Shown: piece by piece, positions 47,410-59,860 of the stretch | Layout of the letters: each line of letters starts with the position of its first letter | Position numbering within the stretch: the stretch's first letter is position 1 | DNA from: Thuidium tamariscinum | Taxonomy: Eukaryota; Streptophyta; Bryopsida; Hypnales; Thuidiaceae | Assembly: GCA_947034885.2 (NCBI GenBank) | Contig: OX344754.2 | Span: 7,571,001-7,635,000 of the forward strand | Reading direction: 5' to 3' | DNA: 64,000 bases | Translations under genes and position numbers: made by a program | The notes under the pieces: model-generated | Databases searched by the model: none | Told to the model about the DNA's origin: nothing | The model's input: the letters and a program-made list of their open reading frames with translations, nothing else

Positions 47410-49012
47410 ATGGGTGGCAACGCATTCCCAGACACAGTGCGCTTAACCCCTTCCGAGCACTCCCGCATCCGCAACCTCGTCCTCTCTTCCTTACACCAAT
47501 CCCCCGACCTCTTCCCCACTCTCCTCGTCACATCCTCCGCCGAGATTCTCGACAAACCCTCCTTCGGCGACGTCGACCTCTACGCCTCCTGCAACCCCAC
47601 CTGCACCAGCCCCGACCGCATGCTCGACGTCATGACAGAGTTTCTAGTGGAAACACTGCGTAGCCCCGAGAAGCCCGTACGAAACGGACGCACCCTGTCG
47701 TTCCTGACGGTGGAGAGGTACCAGGTGGACGTTGGGTTCGTACAGGATGCGGCGCAGTTGGCCATGTACGCGACTGTGCACTCGAATGGGGACTTCGCAA
47801 GGCTGCTGCAAGTATCATTGAGTCGGAGGGGGTTGGGGTTGACAACGCAGGGGTTGTTTTTGAGGAGAGAGCGAGAGGAGAATGTGTCGAGGCAGGAAAG
47901 ATCGTTTTTACTCTCTACGGATCCCACGAAGGTAAGGGATATCCTAAACCCTAAACCCTAAGGAAAAGAAAGACACCGTCATTTTTCCTGTTTCTCAATT
48001 CTTATATGTGTGTAATTTCATTGTATATTTCTCGTGAAACTGTGAATTTTTACATGCTCTTGTGGGCAACTGAAAGTGGATTCCAATGCACCAAGGAATG
48101 CGTTACTTGGATGTCGAATGCAAAAGTTATGGTATGTTAAAGCTTCGTGCTTGTAGCGAGACCTAGAATGCTACATTGTCAAGATTTCTTGTCAGAAGCA
48201 TAGTAGTAACTTTGAAACTTTTATATGCTTCTGTTGAATACTGGAAGAGGATTCCAATGCACTAACGCATGCTTTCCGTGCATCTCGAATCCAAAACTTA
48301 TCCGGTGCCCAATCCTGGCAATTAAAGCCACCCTAAACTACTCCATCGTCAGAAAAAATTCTCAAGACCATTCCATCTCCACATTGACAATTGGGATTTG
48401 CACTCTCCATCCACAAGTCTAATCAATTGTCTCCCAAATTTGCAGGTAGGTGAGTTCCTCGGTCTCCCTCCCGACGCTTTCGACGGCCACACCTCCCTCT
48501 CCCTCTCCCGCGCCTTCGACCTCATCGTCTCCAACCGCTTCTTCGACGCCTCCGCCATGACCACATGGGCTCAAACAGGCTACACATCCACCTCCTCCAA
48601 GAGACGTCCCATGATTGAAAAGTTCCGCGAGTGGTGGCACACGACTGGGAAATCTTCCTTTGGGAACCAAGTGTGCGATTGCGGTCACGAGGAAGCCTGG
48701 GTAGATTTCTTCGGGGAGAGGGAGAGGTATCTGGAGTGGAAAGTGAAGGGGACAGAGAAAGAGAAAGAGGTGGAGATGCGGAAGGAGTGTAAAAAGTTGC
48801 TAAACTTTGGAATGATTCAGAGCTGGTTTCCCGAATTTCCGAATGCGTTGGTGGGAGAGGTGTTGAGGAAGGTGCGTGGGGAGCATGGGCAGTTGGGATC
48901 GGTGGAGTTTCAGGGGTGGTTGGGGAGCATGGGGGTAGAGGAGTTAAGGAACGAGGTGGGAAGGGTTGCACTGGAGCTTAAGCGTGGTTGGCGAAGATCG
49001 CGTCATTCTTGA
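47410..49012 (+). CDS. Putative nucleotidyltransferase-fold protein, 362 residues
   Basis: Two exons, 47410-47931 and 48446-49012, join in frame (TDPTK then VGEFLGLPP) by a GT-AG intron. The protein starts MGGNAFPDTVRLT. At 51-58 it has SFGDVDLY, giving the D-x-D pair Asp54/Asp56, and a third possible metal ligand at Asp107 (YQVDVGF). A strand (LLVTSS) precedes the pair where the family usually has a Gly-Ser motif. This layout is that of the polymerase-beta-like nucleotidyltransferase fold; the degenerate GS motif makes activity uncertain. The second half has a Cys/His cluster (QVCDCGHEEAW) and a charged helical end, ELRNEVGRVALELKR. I believe MGGNAF-type proteins occur scattered in fungi and large viruses of algae, but that is memory, not shown here. 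Codon usage is strongly GC-biased against its surroundings. Tandem repeats flank it on both sides. Substrate unknown. Confidence 0.7.
47944..47960 (+). promoter_or_regulatory. Telo-box-like repeat at start of intron
   Basis: CTAAACCCTAAACCCTAA lies just inside the intron of the nucleotidyltransferase-like gene. AAACCCTAA telo-boxes near 5' ends are known regulatory words in plant genes. A similar run lies in the NUDT1 intron at 55524-55541. Confidence 0.5.
48050..48335 (+). repeat. Two copies of a dispersed core repeat within the intron
   Basis: Copies at about 48050-48170 and 48205-48335 share GGATTCCAATGCAC and a downstream TCGAATGCAAAAGTTAT-like word. The same core is in both MITEs at 6.7 and 15.9 kb and in the intron of the Nudix gene (about 55440-55520). 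Confidence 0.75.
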
Positions 49013-49610
49013 TGAGATTTAGGGTTTGGGGGCTCATGAATTCTTATATCCTGGAGTTTGAATTCCACCCATGTCGCGGAGCATGTCAACGAAGGAGTTA
49101 CGCAACGAGGTGCGAGGACATGGCGCTGTTGCCCGGGAGCTTGAGCATGTTTCCCGAAGATTGCATCATTCTTGATGCGATTTAGGGTTTGACGGCTCAA
49201 TTGCTAGATCAATTATCAAACCCTAAAGCTCTAGAATATCATGACTGATTGCGGAGCACGGCCCAGGACTTACGAATCGAGGTGCGAGTGGTTTCCCGGG
49301 AGCTAGACCGACCATGTTTCCTGAACATTTCATCAGACTTGGTGAGTTTGGGGACTTGGGGCACAATTGCTTGATTAATTCTCAAACCCAAAGTTCTACA
49401 GTAGAATATCATGTCTGCTGGTTGCCGAGCACGGCCCGGTACGATTTCCGCAACAAGGTGCGCGCTGTTGTCCGGGAGCTTGACCGTGTTCGTCAGCGCA
49501 TACATGACGCACACAATTGGGGATTTTTTTTGAGACGTCGTTACTCCCCGAACATTACATTTCATCATTCTTGATGAATTTTAGGATTTAGATCTCAACT
49601 GTTAGATAAA
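48923..49610 (+). repeat. Four tandem, decaying copies of the gene's 3' end
   Basis: The last 90 coding bases plus the start of the 3' flank are repeated. Units start near 48923 (the real gene end), 49078, 49253 and 49425, each about 155-175 bp. They share a GGAGCA start, CCGGGAGCT, and the end word CATTCTTGATG around the stop codon (lost in the third). Unit 2 translates as ELRNEVRGHGAVARELEHVS and unit 4 as FRNKVRAVVRELDRVRQRIH, so protein-level similarity survives. Confidence 0.85.
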
Positions 49611-49703
49611 TGGGTAAGAAGGGAATGCATAACTGCGATCTCCCTAACTTAATTACATACCAATTCCATTACGAGGAAGAGTCAAATTTCATCCTGCAAA
49701 AAC

Positions 49704-49792
49704 CTTACCACAGCTCTCGAGTGTCAGACCTTTCGAACCTGCAAATTGCAGATCAGGAATCGCAAGGTCCGACACTCAAGAGCTGTGGTAAG
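49704..49792 (+). ncRNA. Candidate miRNA-like hairpin, 89 nt
   Basis: Arms of 33 nt, beginning CTTACCACAGCTCTCGAGTG and ending with CACTCAAGAGCTGTGGTAAG, pair with only three single-base mismatches around a 23-base loop. This size and pairing are right for a plant miRNA precursor, and the same structure would arise from a small MITE. It lies about 180 bp after the decayed 3' repeats. I do not recognise the arm sequence as a known miRNA. Either strand could be transcribed. Confidence 0.4.
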
Positions 49793-50052
49793 ATTTAGAT
49801 TAGAATCTGAGTAGACATACGATTCTTGCGGCTTCGAAGAGTAGCAGATGAAATTGAGGCAACATGCATCAATCTCTGAGCCTCGCAAAACAAATTTGTA
49901 GAGCAAAGAAGTCAGCTAGCGTACAGATTTGCAAAAGTATTACTCTGTATTCATATCAAACAGCAACGAAGAGCTTTTTTTCGTGGTTGACGAATGCCTC
50001 GACCACGCTGAAGATCCAGCTTCATTTGAGTAATCAATTCAAACGAGTTTGA

Positions 50053-52300
50053 GGAGCATCCAATACTTCAACTCTCTGTTCTAACGCACTGCTTCATCTA
50101 TCACATTTCATTACAAGTCTAATCTTGTTTGTCAAATTTGTTGTTTGCTATTATGATGTGAGCTCTAGAGTGGCTGCTATTTAGGATGTTGAAATGAGTG
50201 GCAACGTGTTAGTGATCCCTACTACCACCAATAACTTGTACTCTTGTTGGACTTCAATGAGAAAATTGGGTGCAAGAATGACTTGGCTAAATGACTATGG
50301 TTTTAGATCTTTGAATGGAAATAGGGTTGATCAATGTTGCTTTTGTCAATTGTAGTGTAGATTTACAACCTCCCTCTTTCAATGACCTGCATAAGAAATC
50401 CAAAGAGACCAAACTAATTTTGGTATTCAACTAGAGTACAAATATGGTGTAAGTTTTTGTATTCTTTATTTAGTAATGCAAATGGAATCTTTATTAAAAT
50501 TCTCTAGTAATCCTCATTGTTCAATGTCCATGTCACCACCCTTTCTAGTTATACACATTCTCTCATTGTTACAAATGAATTGGAATGGCACTCACAAGAA
50601 ACAAGATTGATACTCTATAGTTTCAAAAACAAGCATCAAATGGAAAACTTGAAGTAGAATTGTGGTTGAATTTCATCCACCAATACTTCCAAACATCCAT
50701 ACACATTCTATAGAAAGTGTTTATTTTCACAATCCCACTAAACTCAATTAGAAGAAAAATATTATCATCTTTTTAGTAAATTTTCTTGGAATGGGTTTGA
50801 AATGAGGTTTTCTTGGCATAGTGATTTTTTAGAATTTTTGTGTTCTTTGACTCTATGACCTCATTTTTGCAATTCCAAATTTGACTAGAATCAATGCAAG
50901 CCAACTACTTGAGAAACTTCCACATTTGTAATTTAAATAAAATATGTACACTTCTAACATCAAATCCAACCCTTGGATAGGACAACAACTTCATGAAGTA
51001 TCTTTAAAAATTAGGATGACTTTCATCCAAGCTATAACAAGAAAGAATAATGTGAATTTCTATTTCTACATCATCTAGAAAGTAGATGGTGGTGCACTTT
51101 AAGGTTAATGCACTATGATACTTTTGATTTTTCACTAAAGCAATATAATGGTTACTTAATATATATTGAAGGGAAGCTCTATAGTGTAGTCAAGAATTTA
51201 AAGAAGTTGACATAACTATAGTTGCCTTTGAAGAATTAGCCATGGCTACGAATTTTGCAATTGTTGTAGAATTTCTAAGTGGACAATATTTGATTTGAAA
51301 ACCCACAAAAAAATCAATTTCACCTCAAGTTACTTTGAAAGTATTCCTTAGATATATAGTAATACTTTCAACAATAATATTCCAATTTGAGAGTATTTTG
51401 AATAAGTGCAGTTGAAATATGAGTGTAACAATTGTTTCATTTTTGCATTTATCTAGTAGGCTTAGATTTGGGTTGAAGTTTCAACCTAATGATATCTACA
51501 TGTATAAGCATTGCCTACAATACTCTAAAAATTGGGTTTTGCAAAAGAAAATTAGAGGGCCTCCAAAAGAAATTAACAAGTGAATCTAATGAGAACCCCG
51601 TGTGGCAAAGAATCTTCCTCATACCATATATATAAGGTAAGATTTTCATATATCTCATGATAAGAATAGACAAAAGTGATTGCAATCACACATACATGAA
51701 GCAAGAAATGAAGACAAAAAGAAGATGTAAAAGGAAACAATGTAAGAATTTCATTTGGCCTTTTAGTATTTTGAATGGTTGTGAAAGAGAGCCAATAGAG
51801 CACTTGTAGACATGGAATGGCATTTCATAGGGCTACAAGTATGGTAAGTCACTTCATGGGCTACAAAGGTTCAAAAAATCACCTAAAAGCTTTTTGGCAA
51901 AAATTAGATGACTAATTTACTTAGTACATGGATACTCTAAGCTTAACCTTTAGAAGACAAGACCTATGACCAAGGTACTTTGCCAAAATTGATTTGATTT
52001 AGAAGTGTATTTCTTGACTTTTATGATATTCTCAATCACTTCTTTGCTTCCTTCTAGGGTTACTAGGTGATTAACACATACACACTTTAAAATGTCACTT
52101 TTTTCTAACCTAAATAAATTTATGATCAAAATGAAATTTTTTTGATGTGAAATTGTTTGTGTCCTTGAGAGAAACCCATCCAACAAATTGTTTTGTATAT
52201 TTACGATACTTACATAATATTTTATGAATTTTTAAAGTTGAAAGCAAAGGGTACCTAAACAATGCTGATCAAACAGTAGCATGAACAAACAAACATTGGA
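50053..52300. other. AT-rich intergenic DNA, no gene recognised
   Basis: Short words near 51.0-51.9 kb gave a faint impression of decayed retroelement coding sequence, but no frame of useful length or motif remains. Confidence 0.4.
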
Positions 52301-53100
52301 ATGACAAGAAATTGCTACCAGATCTAAAATTCTCATTAACCCTAAGTGCCTAAGGATTCGCAGTTTGAAATGATCAGTTCAATCGATCAAATTGTGAAAC
52401 ATCAATCAATCAGATGAATCCAAATTTTATATCACCAGAATCAATGATATGTTGGATCAATTTTTTTAATTTTAAAACGAGCAAAAGAATGTCCCTGCAT
52501 GACTTCCTCAATACTATAGAAATATTAAAAAACGGGAGATAATTACTTCAATTGCTTGTGAATTTGAAGCCATTAATCCCTGCAACGAGTATTCCAACGG
52601 CTTGAACGATAACCCAAAATGCATGGCCGAGGGCAACAGCTCCTACACCAAGCCGACGTTCTAATGGCAAGAAATTAGGACCAGGTCACATGAAATTCTT
52701 ACTAATCCGAAGGGACCAAGGTTTGAAACGAATCAATTCGATTGATCACATTGTGAAGAATCATTCATTCAGAGGGAGCCAAATTTTATAACTCCGGAAT
52801 CAGTGAAGAACTGAGGATACCGGTATGTATGTTGGTCCAGAAACATAAGAAATTGAACAAAAGAATCTTCCTGCATGGCCTACTCCATACTGTGAAAAAA
52901 ATGAGATAACTACTTCAGTTTCCCGTGAATTTGCGATCATGAATCCCTGAAACGAGTGTTCCAACGGTCTGGACGATCGCCCCAAATGCAAGGCAGAGTG
53001 AAACACGATACTCGCCATGAAGATAGAAAAATTTGAACAAAAGAATGTCCCTTCATAATTGACTCAATACTCTAAATATAACTCGTGGTTTCCTGTGAAT
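52301..53100 (+). repeat. Tandem units (about 363 bp) with degenerate copies of the next ORF's start
   Basis: Units begin near 52301 and 52664, and a shortened one near 53023. Each ends with a copy of the first ~30 codons of the ORF at 53109. Unit 1 still reads CNEYSNGLNDNPKCMAEG before a stop. Unit 2 reads NECSNGLDDRPKCKAE between stops. Only the third continues into the coiled-coil frame. The first part of the unit is related to TGD3 intron 1. Confidence 0.8.
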
Positions 53101-53108
53101 TTGAAGCC

Positions 53109-53552
53109 ATGAATCTTTGTAACGAGTGTTCCAACAGCCTGAGCGACCACCCCAATTGCAAGGCAGAGTGCAACACCATGCTCGCCATGAAAGATAGCTC
53201 CTACGCCAAGCTGGAGCTCGAGCACCAACTCATGTCTGAACGATTGGAGCAACTGGAACACGAGAACAAAACCCTCACAACCGAGCTTCGCAAAACGAAG
53301 GAGCTCGCTTGCGCTCTCCAATGCGAAGTCCAAACCCTGGTGGAGAATTGCACCGCGGACTTAGCCCGAACATACCCATACATGGAAACAACGGCAACTC
53401 CTTACATTTCCCAGAGCTTGCAACCCCGAAACAACGAAACCATGTTAGCAGAGCTTCTGCGAGTACAGAAGGCCATCAGTACAAGGCCAAGGCGGATACA
53501 GTGGAGAGCTTGCGGCGTTGAAGGTGACGTCCGCTGCGCCCAAACGACATGA
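53109..53552 (+). CDS. Small Cys-rich plus coiled-coil ORF, possibly a gene fragment
   Basis: The ATG frame codes for 147 residues. Residues 4-29 have a Cys/His cluster (CNECSNSLSDHPNCKAEC). Residues about 38-85 form a strong heptad pattern (LEHQLMSERLEQLEHENKTL), that is a coiled coil. The last 30 residues look non-natural. A second frame from 53309 ends QYKAKADTVESLRR, which is more coil-like, so a frameshift near 53480 is likely. I recognise no family. The two upstream degenerate copies show that the 5' part was amplified. It may be a pseudogene or one exon of a larger gene. Confidence 0.4.
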   Translation: MNLCNECSNSLSDHPNCKAECNTMLAMKDSSYAKLELEHQLMSERLEQLEHENKTLTTELRKTKELACALQCEVQTLVENCTADLARTYPYMETTATPYISQSLQPRNNETMLAELLRVQKAISTRPRRIQWRACGVEGDVRCAQTT

Positions 53553-54539
53553 CATAGTGTTCAATTTGAACGTGAAAGGACGACGGCTGAAAGCTCTCAC
53601 CTGCGGAGATCGATGTGCAAGGGCAGATTCCTGATACTGTGTGTCGCGCGAGCGGGCAGTTGATCTCTGCCCTGTTGTGAGATAATTGCTGTGAGTCCCA
53701 AAAAACAGAGTTAGGATTCGAGTTTAGGGTTTAAGTGGTGTGCTTTAGCTAATAACCGATTTGGCCCTCTGTTAGGTCACAACGCATTGCAGACGAGCCA
53801 TCGGAAGAGAGAACACTAGAGCAACCAAATGTACTGGAATCTTGGCAGTTGTGAGGTACGATTCGCTTCTGAAACCGAAACCCTAAAATTTCGGGAACAG
53901 GGGATTGCCTGATGGGTTTCAACTTCCTTGAATGTGATGAATTCGCTCTCTACTGTAAATGCGTATGCTTAAGTGGAATTTGGGGAGAAAAAACTAGAGT
54001 TTCGAATGTGATCCACAACACTCTCAGTTGGCTAATGGCACGGTGTTGAAGTGATAATGCAGTTGTGCATCATTGTTCATCATGTCCGGTGGCTATGAAA
54101 ATGTGAGAATTAATGTAAGAAGTCCTGTGAACAGAAAACTCTTCTGATGCAGGGTTCTCAATTTAACAATATTCGAACTGACAAGTGAGAAATCTACTAT
54201 GTAAAGTACCTAACTCTCAGCCTCTCGATCACTACATCATGATAAGTACCGCTTGGGAACCTCCAAGTTTCATGTTGTCAAATGTACCATTTATCAATAA
54301 CAAGTTCAATCACATTCTCTTTCCTCAAGAAACTACTGTTCGTGGTGCCGGATTTAATCATTCTAAGCATGTCACTGTTTCAGCAAACCCTAAATGACAA
54401 GAGTGTCTGAACTGCTCTCATGCCCCGAACTAAGAGAACGATTCTTCATATGCTTTGAGGTGGATGACATCCTTCCGTCGAACAAGGTTTTGGGGCACCT
54501 GAGCTTTCGTAGATGCATTGTTGGAGAGCGTCCCTTTGA

Positions 54540-56084
<1,545 letters not shown>

Positions 56085-58399
56085 AACCAGTGCTTTTATT
56101 CCTGACTTTCCTGCACTCTCATCTTTCTAATCATTATGCATCATTGAGGGATTATTAGTTTCGAAGCTCTTAAGATCAAATTTTTCTTACTCAATGTATG
56201 ATGATTTCATTCAATCATTCGAGGTGGGAGGTTACAAGCCATTCTTGTTGGGAGACATGCAGTGTTCAGGAAGTTTTTTGAGTTTTACTGGCTATTTTTC
56301 TTTAATTTCCAAATTGAACCAGTTTTTCAAGTACAATGTCTGGTTATTTTCACTATTTTGTATGTAAACTAATTTTTTAAAGATTTTTTTACTGGTTTTT
56401 GGCTGATGTTATTGAATCACAATTGGTTTTTTCCCAATTCGACCAGCTAACTTTGAACTAGCCGCCGGTTCTTTCCGGACATTGGAGACATGTATACCCA
56501 TTCCAAAATCAGCAACCATAGCCAAGTCTTGGTTACACTAATAAGTCCAGTCGAGTCAAATGGAACAGAGTCCTTCGGAACAATTTCATTATGGGTAGTC
56601 GTACCTTCACCTTAGTTTCAATTTGCAGAGAATGTGAATGTGGTGCAATGTCATTGATTGTTCATGGCAAGTAAAGTCTTATTCTCTCCAAGAAATGGGA
56701 ATGTTATTTATTCTCCTTGGAAATGAAGAAATTACCTCAAAAATAAATTCTTTGAGAATTTTTTATTTTTGTTGATTGTGTTGGCTTGTGGAGCTTTCAT
56801 CCAACTTTGTAGGTAACATATTCTTTGTAGACAACATTTATTGCCGATCCTAAGTACTTGGAATTAATGTGTATTCTTTTTCTGTAATAATGTGCTCAAA
56901 AGTAATAGAATTTTTTTTGAGGAAATACTAGGTAATATATTATCCCATTTTCAGTGGATGAAATCATTTTTAAGTGTTTAAGACAATATTTATAATATTT
57001 GTTGAATAGTTGGTTAATAGTGAGGATCATAACTTCAATGGTTTCTCCAAGAGAGTTTCAAAGAATGTCTTCCAATCAACAACCTTCAAGGTAGCAAATA
57101 GTTAAGACTTTAGACTTCTAGTATGGAGACTATGAAGTGGAATCTAATACATAGGTGTTATTGTGACCTCAACTTTTATAGTTGCACATAATTAGACTTA
57201 TTGGATCCACAATTATTTTCTTGAAGTAGATAAATAAATTATAGAGCATTCTACAAATGTTTCAATCAATTCAATTTGAGAGAAAAAAAGACATTAAAAA
57301 GCATATGGTCAATGAAAAAACATATAGTTTTCTATTAGTGTTAATCCTAGAGGGCTACTTCTTCTATGCACATGCTTATGAAGAGTGAGGCCCCTAATTC
57401 TCTTGCTATACATTTGCAATGGTAATCTAGAAGCAACCTTTAAGATTGTAAAACAATGAATGAACTATATAGAACCTACAGGGTTTTTTTTGGATAATTT
57501 AATGTCCAATTGCCTCAAAAGAAAGTAGACACATTGAATGCTATGGAAAAAAAATCAAATTGCTAAACTAAAATCATAGTCCTACACACCATTGCCATAA
57601 TATTTTCAAAATCTCATTTCATCTATTGTATAGAGCCAATACATACAAAAATTGCATATTCAAAATTGCACATTCAAAATTAACCACCCACATAGTAGTT
57701 TATCACAAAAAGTTCTTATACACTAAAAATCAATTATTTCAATGTGTTTTCAGTGTTTTCATACATTTGTACTATAATTCATCATATTGATATTGCTAAA
57801 ACTATATTATTAGAATTATAGAGATGCAACATTTAATATATATTCTAATTATAAATTTTAGCATTAAATAAATACTATAATGAATACCAAAACAATATTA
57901 TTGTTTTATTGTTACATCTCTACAAAACAATATGATTGTAATATTGTTCAAGCATTGACATAATGGATTTTTAGTACATACGCATAAAACATTTTCTTAA
58001 AACACTTAATCTACCTATGATCAATGTATAGAATTTTTATCATCCAATTCCACACTAACTAACTTCATCATAATACAAATTCTCAATCTATAATTTTGAC
58101 TACATCAAGATGCAATAGAACAAAAATGGAGTCTAGCCTCTAAGAATAGTTAGAGATTGCAATTGGATTGTGGAGAATTATTTATGACTTTGCCTATTTC
58201 ATGTTGGAAGTATTAAGGACTTCTTATTATTGAATAGAGATTAATAAAATATAAAATTGAGTGCCCCCTTCAAATATATATTTGTAGATTATTTAATAGG
58301 ATTCTAATTTTAAATTTTTTTGTGAATTTTGGTATTAATTTTGAGTTTTGAAAGGCTTTTTAGTGTATTTATGTTCTAATTGAATGATTTTGTATGTCT
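56085..58399. other. 3' UTR of NUDT1 and AT-rich intergenic DNA
   Basis: No gene is recognised beyond the 3' UTR, which probably ends within the first few hundred bases. Confidence 0.5.
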
Positions 58400-59860
58400 T
58401 TTTACCAATTGGGAATGCAATTTTGAGTCAATTTGGTGGTGTAAATTCCCAATTGGATGTGATGGTGGTCTGCCGAGTGGGGTAATTGAAGCTAGTTGAT
58501 GGGTTGGAAGAATTTTTTTTGTGCATCCAAGTCGGATTTTTGTTTGTCAATTCGGAATAGTTGGAAGCAGGTGGCCACTTGTCGGTTTCCAAATGGGGTT
58601 AGTTTGGGTGGCAGTTGTCTTGCGGTTCCGATTTGTTTTTTGCTGGATAGTTAGGTTCTAAATTGGGGTAGTTTTGGTAACTGTATTTTGGGGTTCCTAT
58701 TAGTTTGTGTTTTTCAATTTGGTTGTCACCCAATGTCGAGTGAGTCCGCTACGAGTCTCAATAGCAGTGCTGATATGTGTATGTGTGTGTTTGTTTGCTG
58801 AGTGGTCAGCTAGTCTGTCTGAGTCTGTAACCAAGTCAGAGTTCTGGTACATGTGTGGAGAAGTGATTCCTAATTGGAGTAGTCAGGAGAATTATTACCG
58901 ATTAGGAAGTGTAGAAATTGGGGGATAAAAGTAGCTTATAAAATTTTAAGTCCACAATTTGGGATGATGAGTTATGAAGGAAGCAATTAGAGAATCAATG
59001 GTGTGTGGGAAAGTTAAATTTAAAACATGATTCCAAGTTGGAGGAAGTAGATAGAAGGACAGTGAGCAATTTGATAAATTGTGGCATATGTCCTATTCGC
59101 AGATTGTTTTAGAACAGGCTATATGGAAAACTATTGCAATGTTTAATGGTGATTTGCTCACCAAGTTGGAATTAATTTGAGGCTGAGCAAGCTGATTTGA
59201 ATCCTATGTTGAGTGTGCTAAGTCTATGTGTACATTGGATTAATTTCCAAGTTGGATTACAGTGCTAAATGTTATGAAGAAGTGTAATTTGGAATTGCTT
59301 GTGCTAGTGGTTGGGTTGACAGAATGTTATTCCAATTTGGCTAGAGAACAACTTGTATGTATGATGGGATGTCAAAAACACAATTTGGAGTGATGCTAGT
59401 TGGTGAATGGTAACTAAGGTCGATTAGCTTAGTGTTGAGTGATCCCAGTTGGAAGTAAATCAATTTGGATATAATTTAAAGATTGGTTTCCTAATTGGCT
59501 TTAAGCCGATATCAATTACTAATTAGGAATTAATGTCTAGTTGGTGTCTAAGGAAGCGATGCTATTAGTCTGAGAGGAATGAGTGATAAAATAATAAATA
59601 AATAAATAAATGAAATGGATTAAATCCAAATGGAAGAAGAATTAGTTGGGTGGAGCTTAGAGCTGTGGTTCTTTTGGAGGAAACAATTCAATTTGGTTGG
59701 TGAGTGCGGTCAAGTGGGAGTGAGCTGAAGATCCAAACCAATTTGGAAATGCTATGAGACTGGTTGAGGCTGCAAATGCCAATCCGATTTGGTTTATAGT
59801 GAAGATCAATTTGGTTGGCTGAAGGCACAAAGAAGGATTACAAATTGGGAGAATATTTAT
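58400..59860 (+). repeat. Strand-asymmetric stretch full of CAATTTGG-like words
   Basis: About 1.45 kb are rich in G and T on the plus strand. The words CCAATTTGG, CCAATTGG, CCAAGTTGG and CAATTTGG recur roughly thirty times at irregular spacing, almost all in the same orientation. No long frame spans it. It may be the internal part of a retroelement or a non-coding transcript unit. A short (AAAT)n run lies near 59590-59612. Confidence 0.5.

Noticed and set aside
47944..47960. CCCTAAA run as evidence of a telomere or subtelomere
   Set aside because: Only about 2.5 units, inside an intron; such telo-boxes are common in plant genes.
48522..48971. 149-codon minus-strand frame
   Set aside because: It is the antisense shadow of exon 2 of the nucleotidyltransferase-like gene.
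51060..51950. Possible decayed Ty1/copia coding sequence
   Set aside because: No frame longer than chance and no reverse-transcriptase or integrase motif could be confirmed.
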